From assembly GCF_021606685.1 (NCBI RefSeq), contig NZ_WKCB01000009.1, positions 1-64,000 on the forward strand: a stretch of DNA of 64,000 bases, given 5' to 3'. The position numbers and the translations under genes were made by a program. A model generated the notes under the pieces. That model saw only the letters and a program-made list of their open reading frames with translations, did not search any database and was not told where the DNA came from. Origin of the DNA: Pseudomonas syringae. Lineage in GTDB: Bacteria; Pseudomonadota; Gammaproteobacteria; Pseudomonadales; Pseudomonadaceae. Shown one piece after another: positions 27,952 to 36,623 of this stretch; the first letter of the stretch is position 1; each line of letters begins with the position of its first letter.

Positions 27952-30774
27952 ATGAAACTCAAACATTTTTTGCAACCCCTCGACGCCACCTTCTCCACGC
28001 CCAAAGCGGCCCGCAAGCTGCTGCGCCTGTTCGCCCTGGCGTTGGTGCTGGGTGTGTACGCGGGCGCCTACAGCTATTTGCGTGCGGCGTTCAGCGAGGA
28101 GATTTCGTTGCGGCGCAGCTATATGAATGAGGCGGTTTCGGATGCCCAAAGTTTTTTCGTCAGCCGCCAGACGCTGCTGAAAAGCCTTGGCCTGTCCACG
28201 GTTCGGCATGTGACGGCCCCCGTGGGTAACCTCAACAACGTGCCTGCCGAGGAGGTGCATATCACCCTCGGGGAGGCCGGCAATATCTGGAGCCTGTGGC
28301 TGACGCGGCGGATGCTCGACTACCTGGAGGCCAACCAGGTCAACCTGATCTACGTGGCCCAGCGTGCCGAACCTTTGGTGGAGCGCCTGTTCACCGCCGG
28401 CCCGGCACCGGACGCTGTGCCGCAGACGGTGTTGCAGCGGCTGATGGCGGTCGATACCGGCAACGTCTCGGTCAGCGATGAGCTATGGCTTACCGAGCAA
28501 AGCCGGCTGGATTCGCCGTTGTATATCTTCACGCGCCTGGATGACCGCAGCCCGTCCTCGGGTTGGCTTGGCCTGGAGGTTGATGGTCCGGACCTGATCA
28601 ACGCGCTGCAGCATGAAAAAGCCGGCGACTTTATGTTGCTCGACGCCGCAGGTCAGCTGATTTTCAGCAGTACGCCCCAGCAACCGCCCGCTGCGCAGGT
28701 GCTGCGCCAGTACCACGGCACGGCCAGTTTCGGCTGGGAGGGCCGCCGTGGGTTGCCGGATCGCCTGGCCATCCGCAAACACCTGGGGTATTCCCAATGG
28801 CAGATCGTTTACAGCCTGGAGCTGAGTTCGCTGTTGCCCAGCCTGGCCCTGCCGCTGCTGATGTGCCTGCTACTGTGTTTGCTGGCGAGCCTGTTGATGC
28901 TGAGGCTGGTGAGGCGTATCGATCAGCGCCTGATTATCCCGGCAGCCAATCGCATCGAAGCCTTGGTGGAAAGTGAGGCGTTCAGCAGCGCGGTCATTCG
29001 TATTGCGCCGGTTGCCTTGTGCGTATTGCGCCGCAGTGACGGCGAAGTGGTGCTGGAAAATCCCCTGTCGCGCCAATGGCTGGGCAACGGCCAGGAACGC
29101 CAACAACTGTGCCACGGCTGGATTCGCCGCGCCTTTCACCCCAGCGAGCAAAGCAACACCGACGAGCTGCAAATGGCCGACGGTCGCCACTTGTTCCTGA
29201 GCTTCGCGCCCACCCGTTATCAGCGTGAGGAAGTGTTGATTTGCGCGTTCAGCGATATCACCGAGCGCAAACAGGTGGAGCTGGCCCTGCAGCAGGCGCG
29301 TACCTTGGCGGATGCAGCCAATGAGGCCAAGACGTTGTTCCTGGCAACCATGAGCCATGAAATCCGCACGCCGTTGTATGGCGTGCTGGGCACCCTGGAG
29401 TTGCTCGCCCGCACCGACCTCAACAGCCAGCAGCGGGGCTACTTGAATGCTATCGAAGGCTCGTCGGCGAATTTGCTGCAGCTGATTTGTGATGTGCTGG
29501 ATGTGTCGAAAATCGAGGCAGGGCAGTTGTCCCTCGAACTCAGCGTATTTTCCCCGTTGGAGCTGGTGCAAGAGGTGATCCAGGGCTATGCCGGTGCCGC
29601 TCAGAGCAAGGGACTGCAACTGTTCGCCTGCCTCGACCCGCAACTGCCCGACCATGTGCGCGGCGATGTCACGCGTATCCGTCAGATCCTCAATAACCTG
29701 CTCAACAATGCGCTCAAGTTCACCGAGAGCGGGCGCATCGTATTGCGCGTGCGCCTGGAGAGCCGCGAAGGCGAGCGCGCCCTGTTGCAATGGCAGGTGG
29801 TGGATACCGGCAAAGGTATTGCCGCGCACGACCAGCAGTACCTGTTCGAGCCGTTTTTCCAGGCCAATGGCAATGCCAATGTGGTGGCGGGCACCGGGCT
29901 TGGGTTGTCGATCTGCAAGCGCCTGGTGCACCTCATGAACGGTACGCTGCGGGTAGTCAGCGAGCCGGGGCTGGGCAGCAGTTTTACCTTCACCTTGCCG
30001 TTGGAACAGGTCGATGAGTACGGGCATGAGCCGTGGGCGTTGCCCTTGCTGGGCGAGCGCGTCTACGTGGTGTCGCCCGTGCGCGAGCTGGCCGAGAGCA
30101 TTGGCGGCTGGTTGCGACGCTGGGGCGCGCGGGCGCAATTGGGCGTGCCGCACTCGGTAGAAGCCGACCCTGGCGCGGTGCTGGTGGAGCTTTACCCCGG
30201 CCCGGTCGACCCTGGCCTGAGGCCGCGCTGGTCCGGGCCGCGGGTGATGGCGGCTGCCGATGAGCATGGTGTGCATCAGGCGCCGGGTGCTTGCTGGCAG
30301 ATCGGCCTGAACCAGCTGCAGGCCCTCAATCGGGCGGTCAGCCGTGCCCAGGGCATCGAGGAGCATCCGTCGCCGCCGCCCTGCGAAGCGCCTGCCCAGA
30401 TCAACCTCAACCTGCGCTTGCTGGTGGCTGAAGACAACCTGATCAACCAGTTGATCCTGCGTGATCAACTCGAAGAGCTAGGCTGCACCGTGGTGCTGGC
30501 GGGCGACGGCATTGAGGCGCTGTCACTGTGGGGCGAAGCCGCGTTCGACTTGATTCTTACCGACGTCAATATGCCGCGCATGAATGGCTATGAACTCACC
30601 GAGCAACTGCGTCGCCTGGGCTGCGCCTTGCCGATCATTGGTGCCACCGCCAATGCCATGCTCGATGAAGCCGAGCGCTGCCTCAATGCGGGCATGGACC
30701 ACTGCCTGGTCAAGCCCTTTACGTTGCGCGTACTCCACCAGTGTTTGCAGCCGTATCAGAGGAGCCTGCTTTGA
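27952..30774 (+). CDS. Hybrid sensor kinase without HPt (PvrS-like)
   Basis: A 940-aa membrane hybrid kinase: helix 1 at about 22-44, periplasmic sensor to about 290, helix 2 at about 293-318, HisKA with H469 (FLATMSHEIRTPLYG), HATPase (NNLLNNALKF, GTGLGLSIC), and a receiver with D871 (LILTDVNMPRMNGYEL). No HPt domain follows, so phosphate must go to an HPt elsewhere. The chosen ATG lies 21 residues before helix 1, as in the sister kinase. An ATG at 27838 has a near-perfect AAAGGAGG site but adds 38 codons rich in rare ones. The TGA overlaps the next start. Confidence 0.88.
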   Translation: MKLKHFLQPLDATFSTPKAARKLLRLFALALVLGVYAGAYSYLRAAFSEEISLRRSYMNEAVSDAQSFFVSRQTLLKSLGLSTVRHVTAPVGNLNNVPAEEVHITLGEAGNIWSLWLTRRMLDYLEANQVNLIYVAQRAEPLVERLFTAGPAPDAVPQTVLQRLMAVDTGNVSVSDELWLTEQSRLDSPLYIFTRLDDRSPSSGWLGLEVDGPDLINALQHEKAGDFMLLDAAGQLIFSSTPQQPPAAQVLRQYHGTASFGWEGRRGLPDRLAIRKHLGYSQWQIVYSLELSSLLPSLALPLLMCLLLCLLASLLMLRLVRRIDQRLIIPAANRIEALVESEAFSSAVIRIAPVALCVLRRSDGEVVLENPLSRQWLGNGQERQQLCHGWIRRAFHPSEQSNTDELQMADGRHLFLSFAPTRYQREEVLICAFSDITERKQVELALQQARTLADAANEAKTLFLATMSHEIRTPLYGVLGTLELLARTDLNSQQRGYLNAIEGSSANLLQLICDVLDVSKIEAGQLSLELSVFSPLELVQEVIQGYAGAAQSKGLQLFACLDPQLPDHVRGDVTRIRQILNNLLNNALKFTESGRIVLRVRLESREGERALLQWQVVDTGKGIAAHDQQYLFEPFFQANGNANVVAGTGLGLSICKRLVHLMNGTLRVVSEPGLGSSFTFTLPLEQVDEYGHEPWALPLLGERVYVVSPVRELAESIGGWLRRWGARAQLGVPHSVEADPGAVLVELYPGPVDPGLRPRWSGPRVMAAADEHGVHQAPGACWQIGLNQLQALNRAVSRAQGIEEHPSPPPCEAPAQINLNLRLLVAEDNLINQLILRDQLEELGCTVVLAGDGIEALSLWGEAAFDLILTDVNMPRMNGYELTEQLRRLGCALPIIGATANAMLDEAERCLNAGMDHCLVKPFTLRVLHQCLQPYQRSLL

Positions 30775-31970
30775 GTGCCTATCGCGTGCTCATCGTGGAG
30801 GATCATCCTTTTCAGCATGAGTACCTGATCAACGTGTTCCAGGGCATCGGCGGCTTTGACGTCGACGTGGTCTGGGACGGTGCGAGCGCGTTGCAACGCC
30901 TGGCCCGCCAGCGGTATGACCTGTTGCTCAGTGACTTGATGATGCCGGGCATGGACGGCGTGCAGTTGATCCAGCAATTGGCGCAACTTCAGGCACCACC
31001 GGCCCTGGCACTGATGAGCGTGGCCTCGCGGCGCATGCTGGTTGGGGCCGGGCAGGTGGCGGGCAACCTTGGGCTGACGGTCGCCGGGCTGATCACCAAG
31101 CCGGTGTGCGAGCCGCAGGTGCGCGCCCTGCGCGACTACCTCGACAAGCTTGCCGACCAGGCCCGCACACCTTGCTGCCATCGGGGTGTCAGCCTGGCGC
31201 GGGAACACCTGGCGGGCGCCTTGGCCAACGGTGAAATCCAGGCCTGGTTCCAGCCCAAGAAGTCTTTGCATGACGGGCGTATCGTCGGCGCCGAAGCGCT
31301 GGCGCGTTGGGTCCACCCCGATGAGGGGCTGTTGCTGCCAGGCGAGTTTCTCGGTGAAATCGAGCGCCAAGGTCTGGAAACCCAGTTGCTGACCTGCATC
31401 CTCGCCCAGTCCCTGACCGCCCAGGCCCAGTGGGCGCAGCTCGGCTACCGGCTGCCGGTGTCGATCAACCTGCCCACGCACCTGCTTGACCAATGCGACC
31501 TCGTCGACCGCCTGCTGGCCCAGGTTCAGCAGCGCGATGCCGAGCCTCGGCAAATCACCTTCGAATTGATGGAAAGCTCCACCACACAGTTGCCCAGTAG
31601 CTACTACGCTGGAGCATGCCGCCTGCGCATGATGGGCTTTGGCTTGGCGCAGGACGATTTTGGCAAGGGCTTCAGTTCTTACTTCAACCTGGTCTCCACG
31701 CCGTTCAACGAAGTGAAGATCGACCGCTCGCTGGTGCACGGCTGTGCCGAGAATGAAAGCCTGGCGTCGGCCCTGCAAAGCATTGTCGAACTGGGCCGCA
31801 AGCTGGGGCTGACCACCACTGCCGAAGGCGCTGAAACACAGGCGGAGCTGGCGGTACTGCGGCGTATTCGCTGCGACCAGGTGCAAGGCTTCCTGATCTC
31901 CCAGGGCGTGACGGCGGATAAATTCAGCGCGTTGTTGATCGAAGATGGCCCTGCGCCAGCACTTATCTGA
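30771..31970 (+). CDS. Response regulator with EAL phosphodiesterase domain (PvrR-like)
   Basis: A 399-aa cytoplasmic regulator. The receiver domain (residues 4-125) has D55 (LLLSDLMMPGMDG) and K in GLITKPV. The EAL domain (about 145-395) keeps the catalytic pattern: E175-A-L, SINLP, FELMESS, QDDFGKGFSS, VKIDRSLV, AEGAE and QGFLIS, so c-di-GMP hydrolysis is likely. The start is a TTG at 30771, overlapping the kinase stop, with GAGGAG 6 nt upstream. Such regulators lower fimbrial expression and biofilm. Confidence 0.9.
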   Translation: MSAYRVLIVEDHPFQHEYLINVFQGIGGFDVDVVWDGASALQRLARQRYDLLLSDLMMPGMDGVQLIQQLAQLQAPPALALMSVASRRMLVGAGQVAGNLGLTVAGLITKPVCEPQVRALRDYLDKLADQARTPCCHRGVSLAREHLAGALANGEIQAWFQPKKSLHDGRIVGAEALARWVHPDEGLLLPGEFLGEIERQGLETQLLTCILAQSLTAQAQWAQLGYRLPVSINLPTHLLDQCDLVDRLLAQVQQRDAEPRQITFELMESSTTQLPSSYYAGACRLRMMGFGLAQDDFGKGFSSYFNLVSTPFNEVKIDRSLVHGCAENESLASALQSIVELGRKLGLTTTAEGAETQAELAVLRRIRCDQVQGFLISQGVTADKFSALLIEDGPAPALI

Positions 31971-32010
31971 GCGGCCAGGGTCACACAGTCAAGAAGCCCG
32001 AAGGAAGGGT

Positions 32011-32028
32011 CGCCCGGTTCGCCGGGCG
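32011..32028 (+). other. GC-rich hairpin between the two regulatory gene pairs
   Basis: CGCCCGG-TTCG-CCGGGCG, a perfect 7-bp stem with a UUCG-type loop, in the 124-bp gap. Only TTATT follows, so at best a weak terminator or processing site separating pvrSR-like from rcsCB-like genes. Confidence 0.45.
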
Positions 32029-32094
32029 TTATTGGCCAATGCCGGGATCATGCATAGGCTCCACGTCCTGATTCAGGCTTCTGCGGTACTGACG

Positions 32095-35010
32095 ATGAAA
32101 CATGCAAGCTTGCGCCTGGATAAACTCGCGCAAAGTTCCCAGCGCCTGAACAAAGCCCTGTTGCTGCTCACCGGGCTCGCCTTGCTGCTGTCCAGCAGTT
32201 GCTATTGGGCGGTGTCGCGGTTGCTCGATGCCGAACAGGAAAAGGTCGAGTTTCACTTCGCCCGCGTGGTGGAAATCATCCATGAGCATGAGGCGTTCCT
32301 GCGCAACGTTGCCGTCGGCTATAGCCGCAGCAATGCGCCGCCACTGCCGGCGGTGCAATCCACCCAGGTCGTGCAATTGCAGCGCGACGCCGGGCAGGTC
32401 GTGGTGCAGGCCAAGGGCTTCGCGCTGTCGTTGCCGTTCACGTTGTCTTACGGTGCGGATTTCACGGCGGATGACACGCGCCGCGCGCTGGCGTTTGGCG
32501 TGCAATTGACCGACTACTATGGCGGCTACTGGGCCAGCTCGTTTTACGCCTCACCGCAGTTGTTCGTGTTTACCCCCAATGATGTTGCCAGCCTGGCCGT
32601 CCCTGGCATTGGCGGCCTGCGCCAGCATCAGCCGTTGTTGAACGAGCGCTACCGCGAGGTGGTGAGCCGTTTGCACCAGTTGCAGCAGAGCCAAAACCTG
32701 CTGCTCACTGACCGGCGCGTGCGCTGGATGCGCGCACCTTTGCAGCTGTATCCCAACACCCGCAGCCTCGTCGCCATGATCGGCCTCGATGCGCCCGCCG
32801 CCGTGTTGCCGGCCAACCACCCTGAGGGCCTGCTGACGTTGGCGGCGGTCGTCGATACGTCTCAGGTCGATGAGTTCGAGCGGGTGCTGCAATTGTCGGT
32901 GTACAACCAGTTCACGCTGATTTCGCCAGAGGGCGATGTATTGCTCGGCAGCCTTGGCGATGAACACCTGGCGCCGCTTGGGCTGAGCTTTAACCGCCAG
33001 GGCCTGCGCTTCAAGATGAGCAGTGAGGGCGGCGAGCACTGGACCGGCTTGTACGCCATCAGCTACCAGGATTTCCTGCGCTACGCCAAATGGCCGTTGC
33101 TGGGCCTGGGCCTGACATTTCTGGCGGCCGTGCTGCTGGGCTGGTGGATCAACCACTGGTACAAGACCCGTATCGTCAGACCGGCCCAGCGTGCCCAGGA
33201 ACGTCTGTTCGAGAGCGAAGCGTTCAACCGCATCATGTTGCACAACGCCCCGGCGGGGCTGTGTGTGGTGCGGCGCAGCGACTGCCAATTGCTGCTGGAA
33301 AACCAGCGTGCCTTGCAACTGGGCGGCACCGCGCCCTTGGTTGAGGTCCTCAAGGCCAACCACGGCCCCGACACCCCTGGCGAAATGTGCCTGGCCGTGC
33401 AGGGGCGCTACCTGCAGGTGGTGGTGGTTGCCGCGCGCTACGAAGGCGAAGACGTGTTTCTGTGCGGCTGCAACGACATCACCCGGCATGTGGACGAAGC
33501 CTTGTTGCTCGACCAGGCCCGTCAGGAAGCCACCGCTGCCAACGAGGCCAAGACCGTGTTCCTGGCCACCATGAGTCACGAAATCCGCACACCACTGTAT
33601 GGCGTGCTCGGCAACCTAGAACTGATGGCCCTGACCGCCATGAGCGAGCGTCAGCGCCAGTACCTTGAAATCATCCAGGGCTCTTCCACCGTGCTGTTCC
33701 AACTGATCAGCAATATTCTGGACGTGTCGAAGATCGAGTCCGGGCAAATGGCTGTGGAAGCGGCGCCCTTCAACCCGCAGCAATTGGTCGAGGAAGCGGT
33801 GCTGGGCTTTACCGCCACCGCCCGCAACAAGGGCTTGCAGATTGATGCAGAGATCGACCCGCAGGTGCCCCGCCAATTGCTCGGCGACGCGGGGCGTATC
33901 CGGCAGATCCTGCATAACCTGCTGGGCAATGCGATCAAGTTCACCGAGTCGGGGCGCGTGCGTTTGCGCTTGACCGTGCAGGCGCTGCTCGCGGATGAAG
34001 TCGCGCTGCAATGGCAGGTTACCGACACCGGCGTAGGTATTCCGGAAAAGGCCTTGGACCAGCTGTTCAAGCCGTTCTACCAAGTAGCCGGTGGCCAGGA
34101 TGGCAACGGCGCGGGCCTGGGGTTGTCGATCTGCTCGCGCCTGAGCGAGTTGATGGGCGGCAGCATGCGCGTGGTCAGTGAGCCCGGGCTGGGCAGCAGC
34201 TTTTCGCTGTTCATCAGCTTGCCGATCGTTGACAGCGCGCCTTCAGTGGCCAACCCCGAGTTTGCACCGCCGTGTCTTGACGCGCCGTGCTTGAACGTAC
34301 GGGTGCTGGTGGCCGAGGACAACCCGGTCAGCCAGGCGGTGCTGCGCGAACAGCTCGAAGCCCTCGGCGCCCAGGCCACCGTGGCGCGGGACGGCGAACA
34401 CGCCCTGCAAATCTGGGGCTCGCAGCCGTTCGACCTGGTCATCACCGACATCAACATGCCGCGCCTCAACGGCTACGACCTGGCCCGCGCCCTGCGTGAG
34501 CAAGGCGTGCAGGTGCCGATTATCGGCGTCACCGCCAACGCCCTGCGCGAGGAGGGTGAGCGTTGCCTGGCGGTGGGCATGAACGCCTGGGTGGTCAAGC
34601 CGTTGAGCATGAGCATGCTGCGCCAGGCGTTGATGGCCCACTGTCGCCACGCGGCTGCCCTGGCGGCGCCGCCCCCGGAGCGTGACCGCGAGGGTTGGAT
34701 CGAGCTGTCCCCGGCCATGCGTCAATTGATGGCCGACACCTTGCTGGAGGATGTGCAGCACCTCGAACAAGGCTTGGCCGTGGGCGATACCGAGCGGGTA
34801 CGCCAGCGCCTGCACAGCCTCAACGGCGCGCTGGCAAGCGTGCGCGCCGGGGCCTTGTCCAGTGCGTGTCAGACCTGGGAAAACGCGCTTTACGACGCGC
34901 CTCTGGATAACCACGCCGCCACGCAAATCCGTGGCGTGTGCGTGCGGCTGACGGCGGTAGCGCAGTGTTTGCTTGCAGAGCTTTCTGCCCAGAACAAGGA
35001 AGATAAATAA
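32095..35010 (+). CDS. Hybrid sensor kinase with HPt domain (RcsC-like)
   Basis: A 971-aa membrane kinase: helix 1 at about 21-43, large periplasmic sensor, helix 2 at about 333-355, HisKA with H495 (ATMSHEIRTPLYG), HATPase (HNLLGNAIKF, GAGLGLSIC), receiver with D785 (VITDINMPRLNGYDL) and a C-terminal HPt with H907 (LHSLNGALASV). It has a full His-Asp-His set for passing phosphate to the LuxR-type regulator. The ATG at 32095 has no good ribosome site; an in-frame ATG at 32050 is possible. The stop overlaps the regulator start (TAATG). Confidence 0.9.
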   Translation: MKHASLRLDKLAQSSQRLNKALLLLTGLALLLSSSCYWAVSRLLDAEQEKVEFHFARVVEIIHEHEAFLRNVAVGYSRSNAPPLPAVQSTQVVQLQRDAGQVVVQAKGFALSLPFTLSYGADFTADDTRRALAFGVQLTDYYGGYWASSFYASPQLFVFTPNDVASLAVPGIGGLRQHQPLLNERYREVVSRLHQLQQSQNLLLTDRRVRWMRAPLQLYPNTRSLVAMIGLDAPAAVLPANHPEGLLTLAAVVDTSQVDEFERVLQLSVYNQFTLISPEGDVLLGSLGDEHLAPLGLSFNRQGLRFKMSSEGGEHWTGLYAISYQDFLRYAKWPLLGLGLTFLAAVLLGWWINHWYKTRIVRPAQRAQERLFESEAFNRIMLHNAPAGLCVVRRSDCQLLLENQRALQLGGTAPLVEVLKANHGPDTPGEMCLAVQGRYLQVVVVAARYEGEDVFLCGCNDITRHVDEALLLDQARQEATAANEAKTVFLATMSHEIRTPLYGVLGNLELMALTAMSERQRQYLEIIQGSSTVLFQLISNILDVSKIESGQMAVEAAPFNPQQLVEEAVLGFTATARNKGLQIDAEIDPQVPRQLLGDAGRIRQILHNLLGNAIKFTESGRVRLRLTVQALLADEVALQWQVTDTGVGIPEKALDQLFKPFYQVAGGQDGNGAGLGLSICSRLSELMGGSMRVVSEPGLGSSFSLFISLPIVDSAPSVANPEFAPPCLDAPCLNVRVLVAEDNPVSQAVLREQLEALGAQATVARDGEHALQIWGSQPFDLVITDINMPRLNGYDLARALREQGVQVPIIGVTANALREEGERCLAVGMNAWVVKPLSMSMLRQALMAHCRHAAALAAPPPERDREGWIELSPAMRQLMADTLLEDVQHLEQGLAVGDTERVRQRLHSLNGALASVRAGALSSACQTWENALYDAPLDNHAATQIRGVCVRLTAVAQCLLAELSAQNKEDK

Positions 35011-35657
35011 TGCGAGAAATGAACGTTGTGATCGCCGATGACCACCCGATTGTGCTGGTGGGCGTACGCGAGATCGTGCAGCGCGATTCACGCTATCGCT
35101 TGGTGGGCGAGGCCGTCAGTTCCAGCCAGTTGATCGAGCTGTTGCGCGCGCATCGGCCACAAGTGCTGATCACGGATTTCAACATGCCGGGTGATGACAC
35201 CTACGGCGATGGCTTGAAGCTGATCGAGTACATCCTGCGCCACTTCCCCGACACCCAGGTGCTGGTGCTGACCATGATTTCCAACAGCCTGATCCTCACC
35301 CGCTTGCAGGAGCTGGGCGTAGCCGGGGTGATCCAGAAAAACCACCTGCACGGCGAAATCGAAAAAGCCCTGGGCGCCATCAGTGCCCAGCGCAATTACC
35401 AGGCGCCTGTGCCTGCGGCGACATCGGTGGTGGGCAATGCGTACCAGGTGCAGGAGCGCTTCCAGAGCCTGTCGCCGCGGGAAATGGAGGTGCTGCGTTT
35501 ATTTGTGACCGGCATGAGCGTCAGCGATATTGCGCGGCAATTGAGCCGCAGCAACAAGACCGTCAGCGCACAGAAAATCTCCGCCATGCGCAAGCTCGAC
35601 GTGGACAGTGACCAGGCGTTGCTGACCTATTGCATTGAAGCGCGACAGTTTCAGTAG
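35010..35657 (+). CDS. LuxR/NarL-family response regulator (RcsB-like)
   Basis: A 215-aa regulator. Receiver with D56 (VLITDFNMPGD) and K near residue 110 (GVIQKNHL); LuxR-type helix-turn-helix at about 150-205 (LSPREMEVLRLFVTGMS, SNKTVSAQKISAMRKL). The domain order and linkage fit RcsB/RocA1-type activators of chaperone-usher fimbriae. Its stop directly abuts the stop of the convergent fimbrial operon. Confidence 0.9.
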   Translation: MREMNVVIADDHPIVLVGVREIVQRDSRYRLVGEAVSSSQLIELLRAHRPQVLITDFNMPGDDTYGDGLKLIEYILRHFPDTQVLVLTMISNSLILTRLQELGVAGVIQKNHLHGEIEKALGAISAQRNYQAPVPAATSVVGNAYQVQERFQSLSPREMEVLRLFVTGMSVSDIARQLSRSNKTVSAQKISAMRKLDVDSDQALLTYCIEARQFQ

Positions 35658-36146
35658 TCAGCGGTACGTCATCTGCATCAGCAGCATGGCGGTGTAGCTG
35701 CCCGCTTGGGGCAGTTCGCCAAGGGACACGGGCTTGACCCGCAGGGTCAGTTCCAGTGGCTCGTCTTCTACCGGCCAGGTGCCGGTTTGCCCCAGGCTGA
35801 AATCAGCCTTCGCGCCTTTATTCAGCAAACCAAGCTGCAGCCCCAGGTCTGGGCGGCTGGTGAGCAGGGTGTGGCTGTCGACGCTGCCCACGCCCGCCGT
35901 GAGGGTAAGGCTGACTTGGCTGTTGGCCTGGCAATCGAACACCAGCGGTACGTCGGTGACGCTGGCACTGGCGTCGGCCAACTGGTTGAGGTTCACGTTG
36001 CCCAGGTCCACCTGTTGTGTACTGGGAAAGCGCGCCGCGCAGGGCGGAGCGATCAGCTTGCCGGTGACGTCGATCTGGGTGTTATCCGCCGATTGCGCGA
36101 GGGCGCTGCCGGCGACGGCCAGCAGGCTCCAGATGAGCGTTTTCAT
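35658..36146 (-). CDS. Fimbrial subunit (minor pilin)
   Basis: A 162-aa exported pilin: signal peptide MKTLIWSLLAVAGSALAQ, an N-terminal strand with TGKLIAPPCAARF, the matching Cys in PLVFDCQAN, and a C-terminal beta zipper (YTAMLLMQMTYR) ending Tyr-Arg, as needed for donor-strand exchange. Last gene of the fimbrial operon. The ATG at 36146 overlaps the stop of the upstream pilin gene (ATGA). Confidence 0.8.
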   Translation of the reverse strand: MKTLIWSLLAVAGSALAQSADNTQIDVTGKLIAPPCAARFPSTQQVDLGNVNLNQLADASASVTDVPLVFDCQANSQVSLTLTAGVGSVDSHTLLTSRPDLGLQLGLLNKGAKADFSLGQTGTWPVEDEPLELTLRVKPVSLGELPQAGSYTAMLLMQMTYR

Positions 36147-36613
36147 AGGTAATCGATGGTCATGACCATGGATGACGAGAACGCCCCTGGCGTCAGCGCG
36201 CCGCGCGCCACCAACTGGGCGTTGAGGCTGATATCCACGTTGCCGCTGAGGTTGCTGTAGGACCGGGCAGTGCCGGTGAGGTTGGCCGCGGTGCTGTCGG
36301 ACGCCCAGATCAATGACACGCCGAGGTTTTCCATCGAGGTCTTGGCGACGGTGGCGGTGTGGGTGCCGCTGTTGGCACTGAAACTCACATTCAGTGCGGA
36401 GCCAGCCGGGCATGTCATGCGCACAGGGATGGGCTGGGGCGCGGTGGTGGCCACCTGGTCGGTGCGCACATCGCCGAACTCGGCGACCAGGGTGGTACTG
36501 GTGCTCAGCGCGCACGGCGGGCGGGTGAGGGTGCCACGCACGGTGATGTTCACCGTGTCGGCGGCGTGGGCGCTGGCGCCGAGCAGGACCAGGGCGAGCA
36601 GTGAAGTGTTCAT
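36143..36613 (-). CDS. Fimbrial subunit (minor pilin)
   Basis: A 156-aa exported pilin. Signal peptide about 1-17 (ending SAHA), Cys pair in TRPPCALSTST and VRMTCPAGS, and the C-terminal strand SSSMVMTIDYL with the penultimate-Tyr pattern of chaperone-bound subunits. It lies in the operon between the tip adhesin and the last pilin. Confidence 0.8.
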   Translation of the reverse strand: MNTSLLALVLLGASAHAADTVNITVRGTLTRPPCALSTSTTLVAEFGDVRTDQVATTAPQPIPVRMTCPAGSALNVSFSANSGTHTATVAKTSMENLGVSLIWASDSTAANLTGTARSYSNLSGNVDISLNAQLVARGALTPGAFSSSMVMTIDYL

Positions 36614-36623
36614 GGCAAGGACC

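Noticed and set aside
28870..30468. 532-codon open frame on the minus strand
   Set aside because: Antisense to the first hybrid kinase, which has clear domains; no ribosome site or motif.
31980..32060. Terminator after the EAL gene
   Set aside because: The stem is perfect but only TTATT follows; recorded as a hairpin of unknown role.
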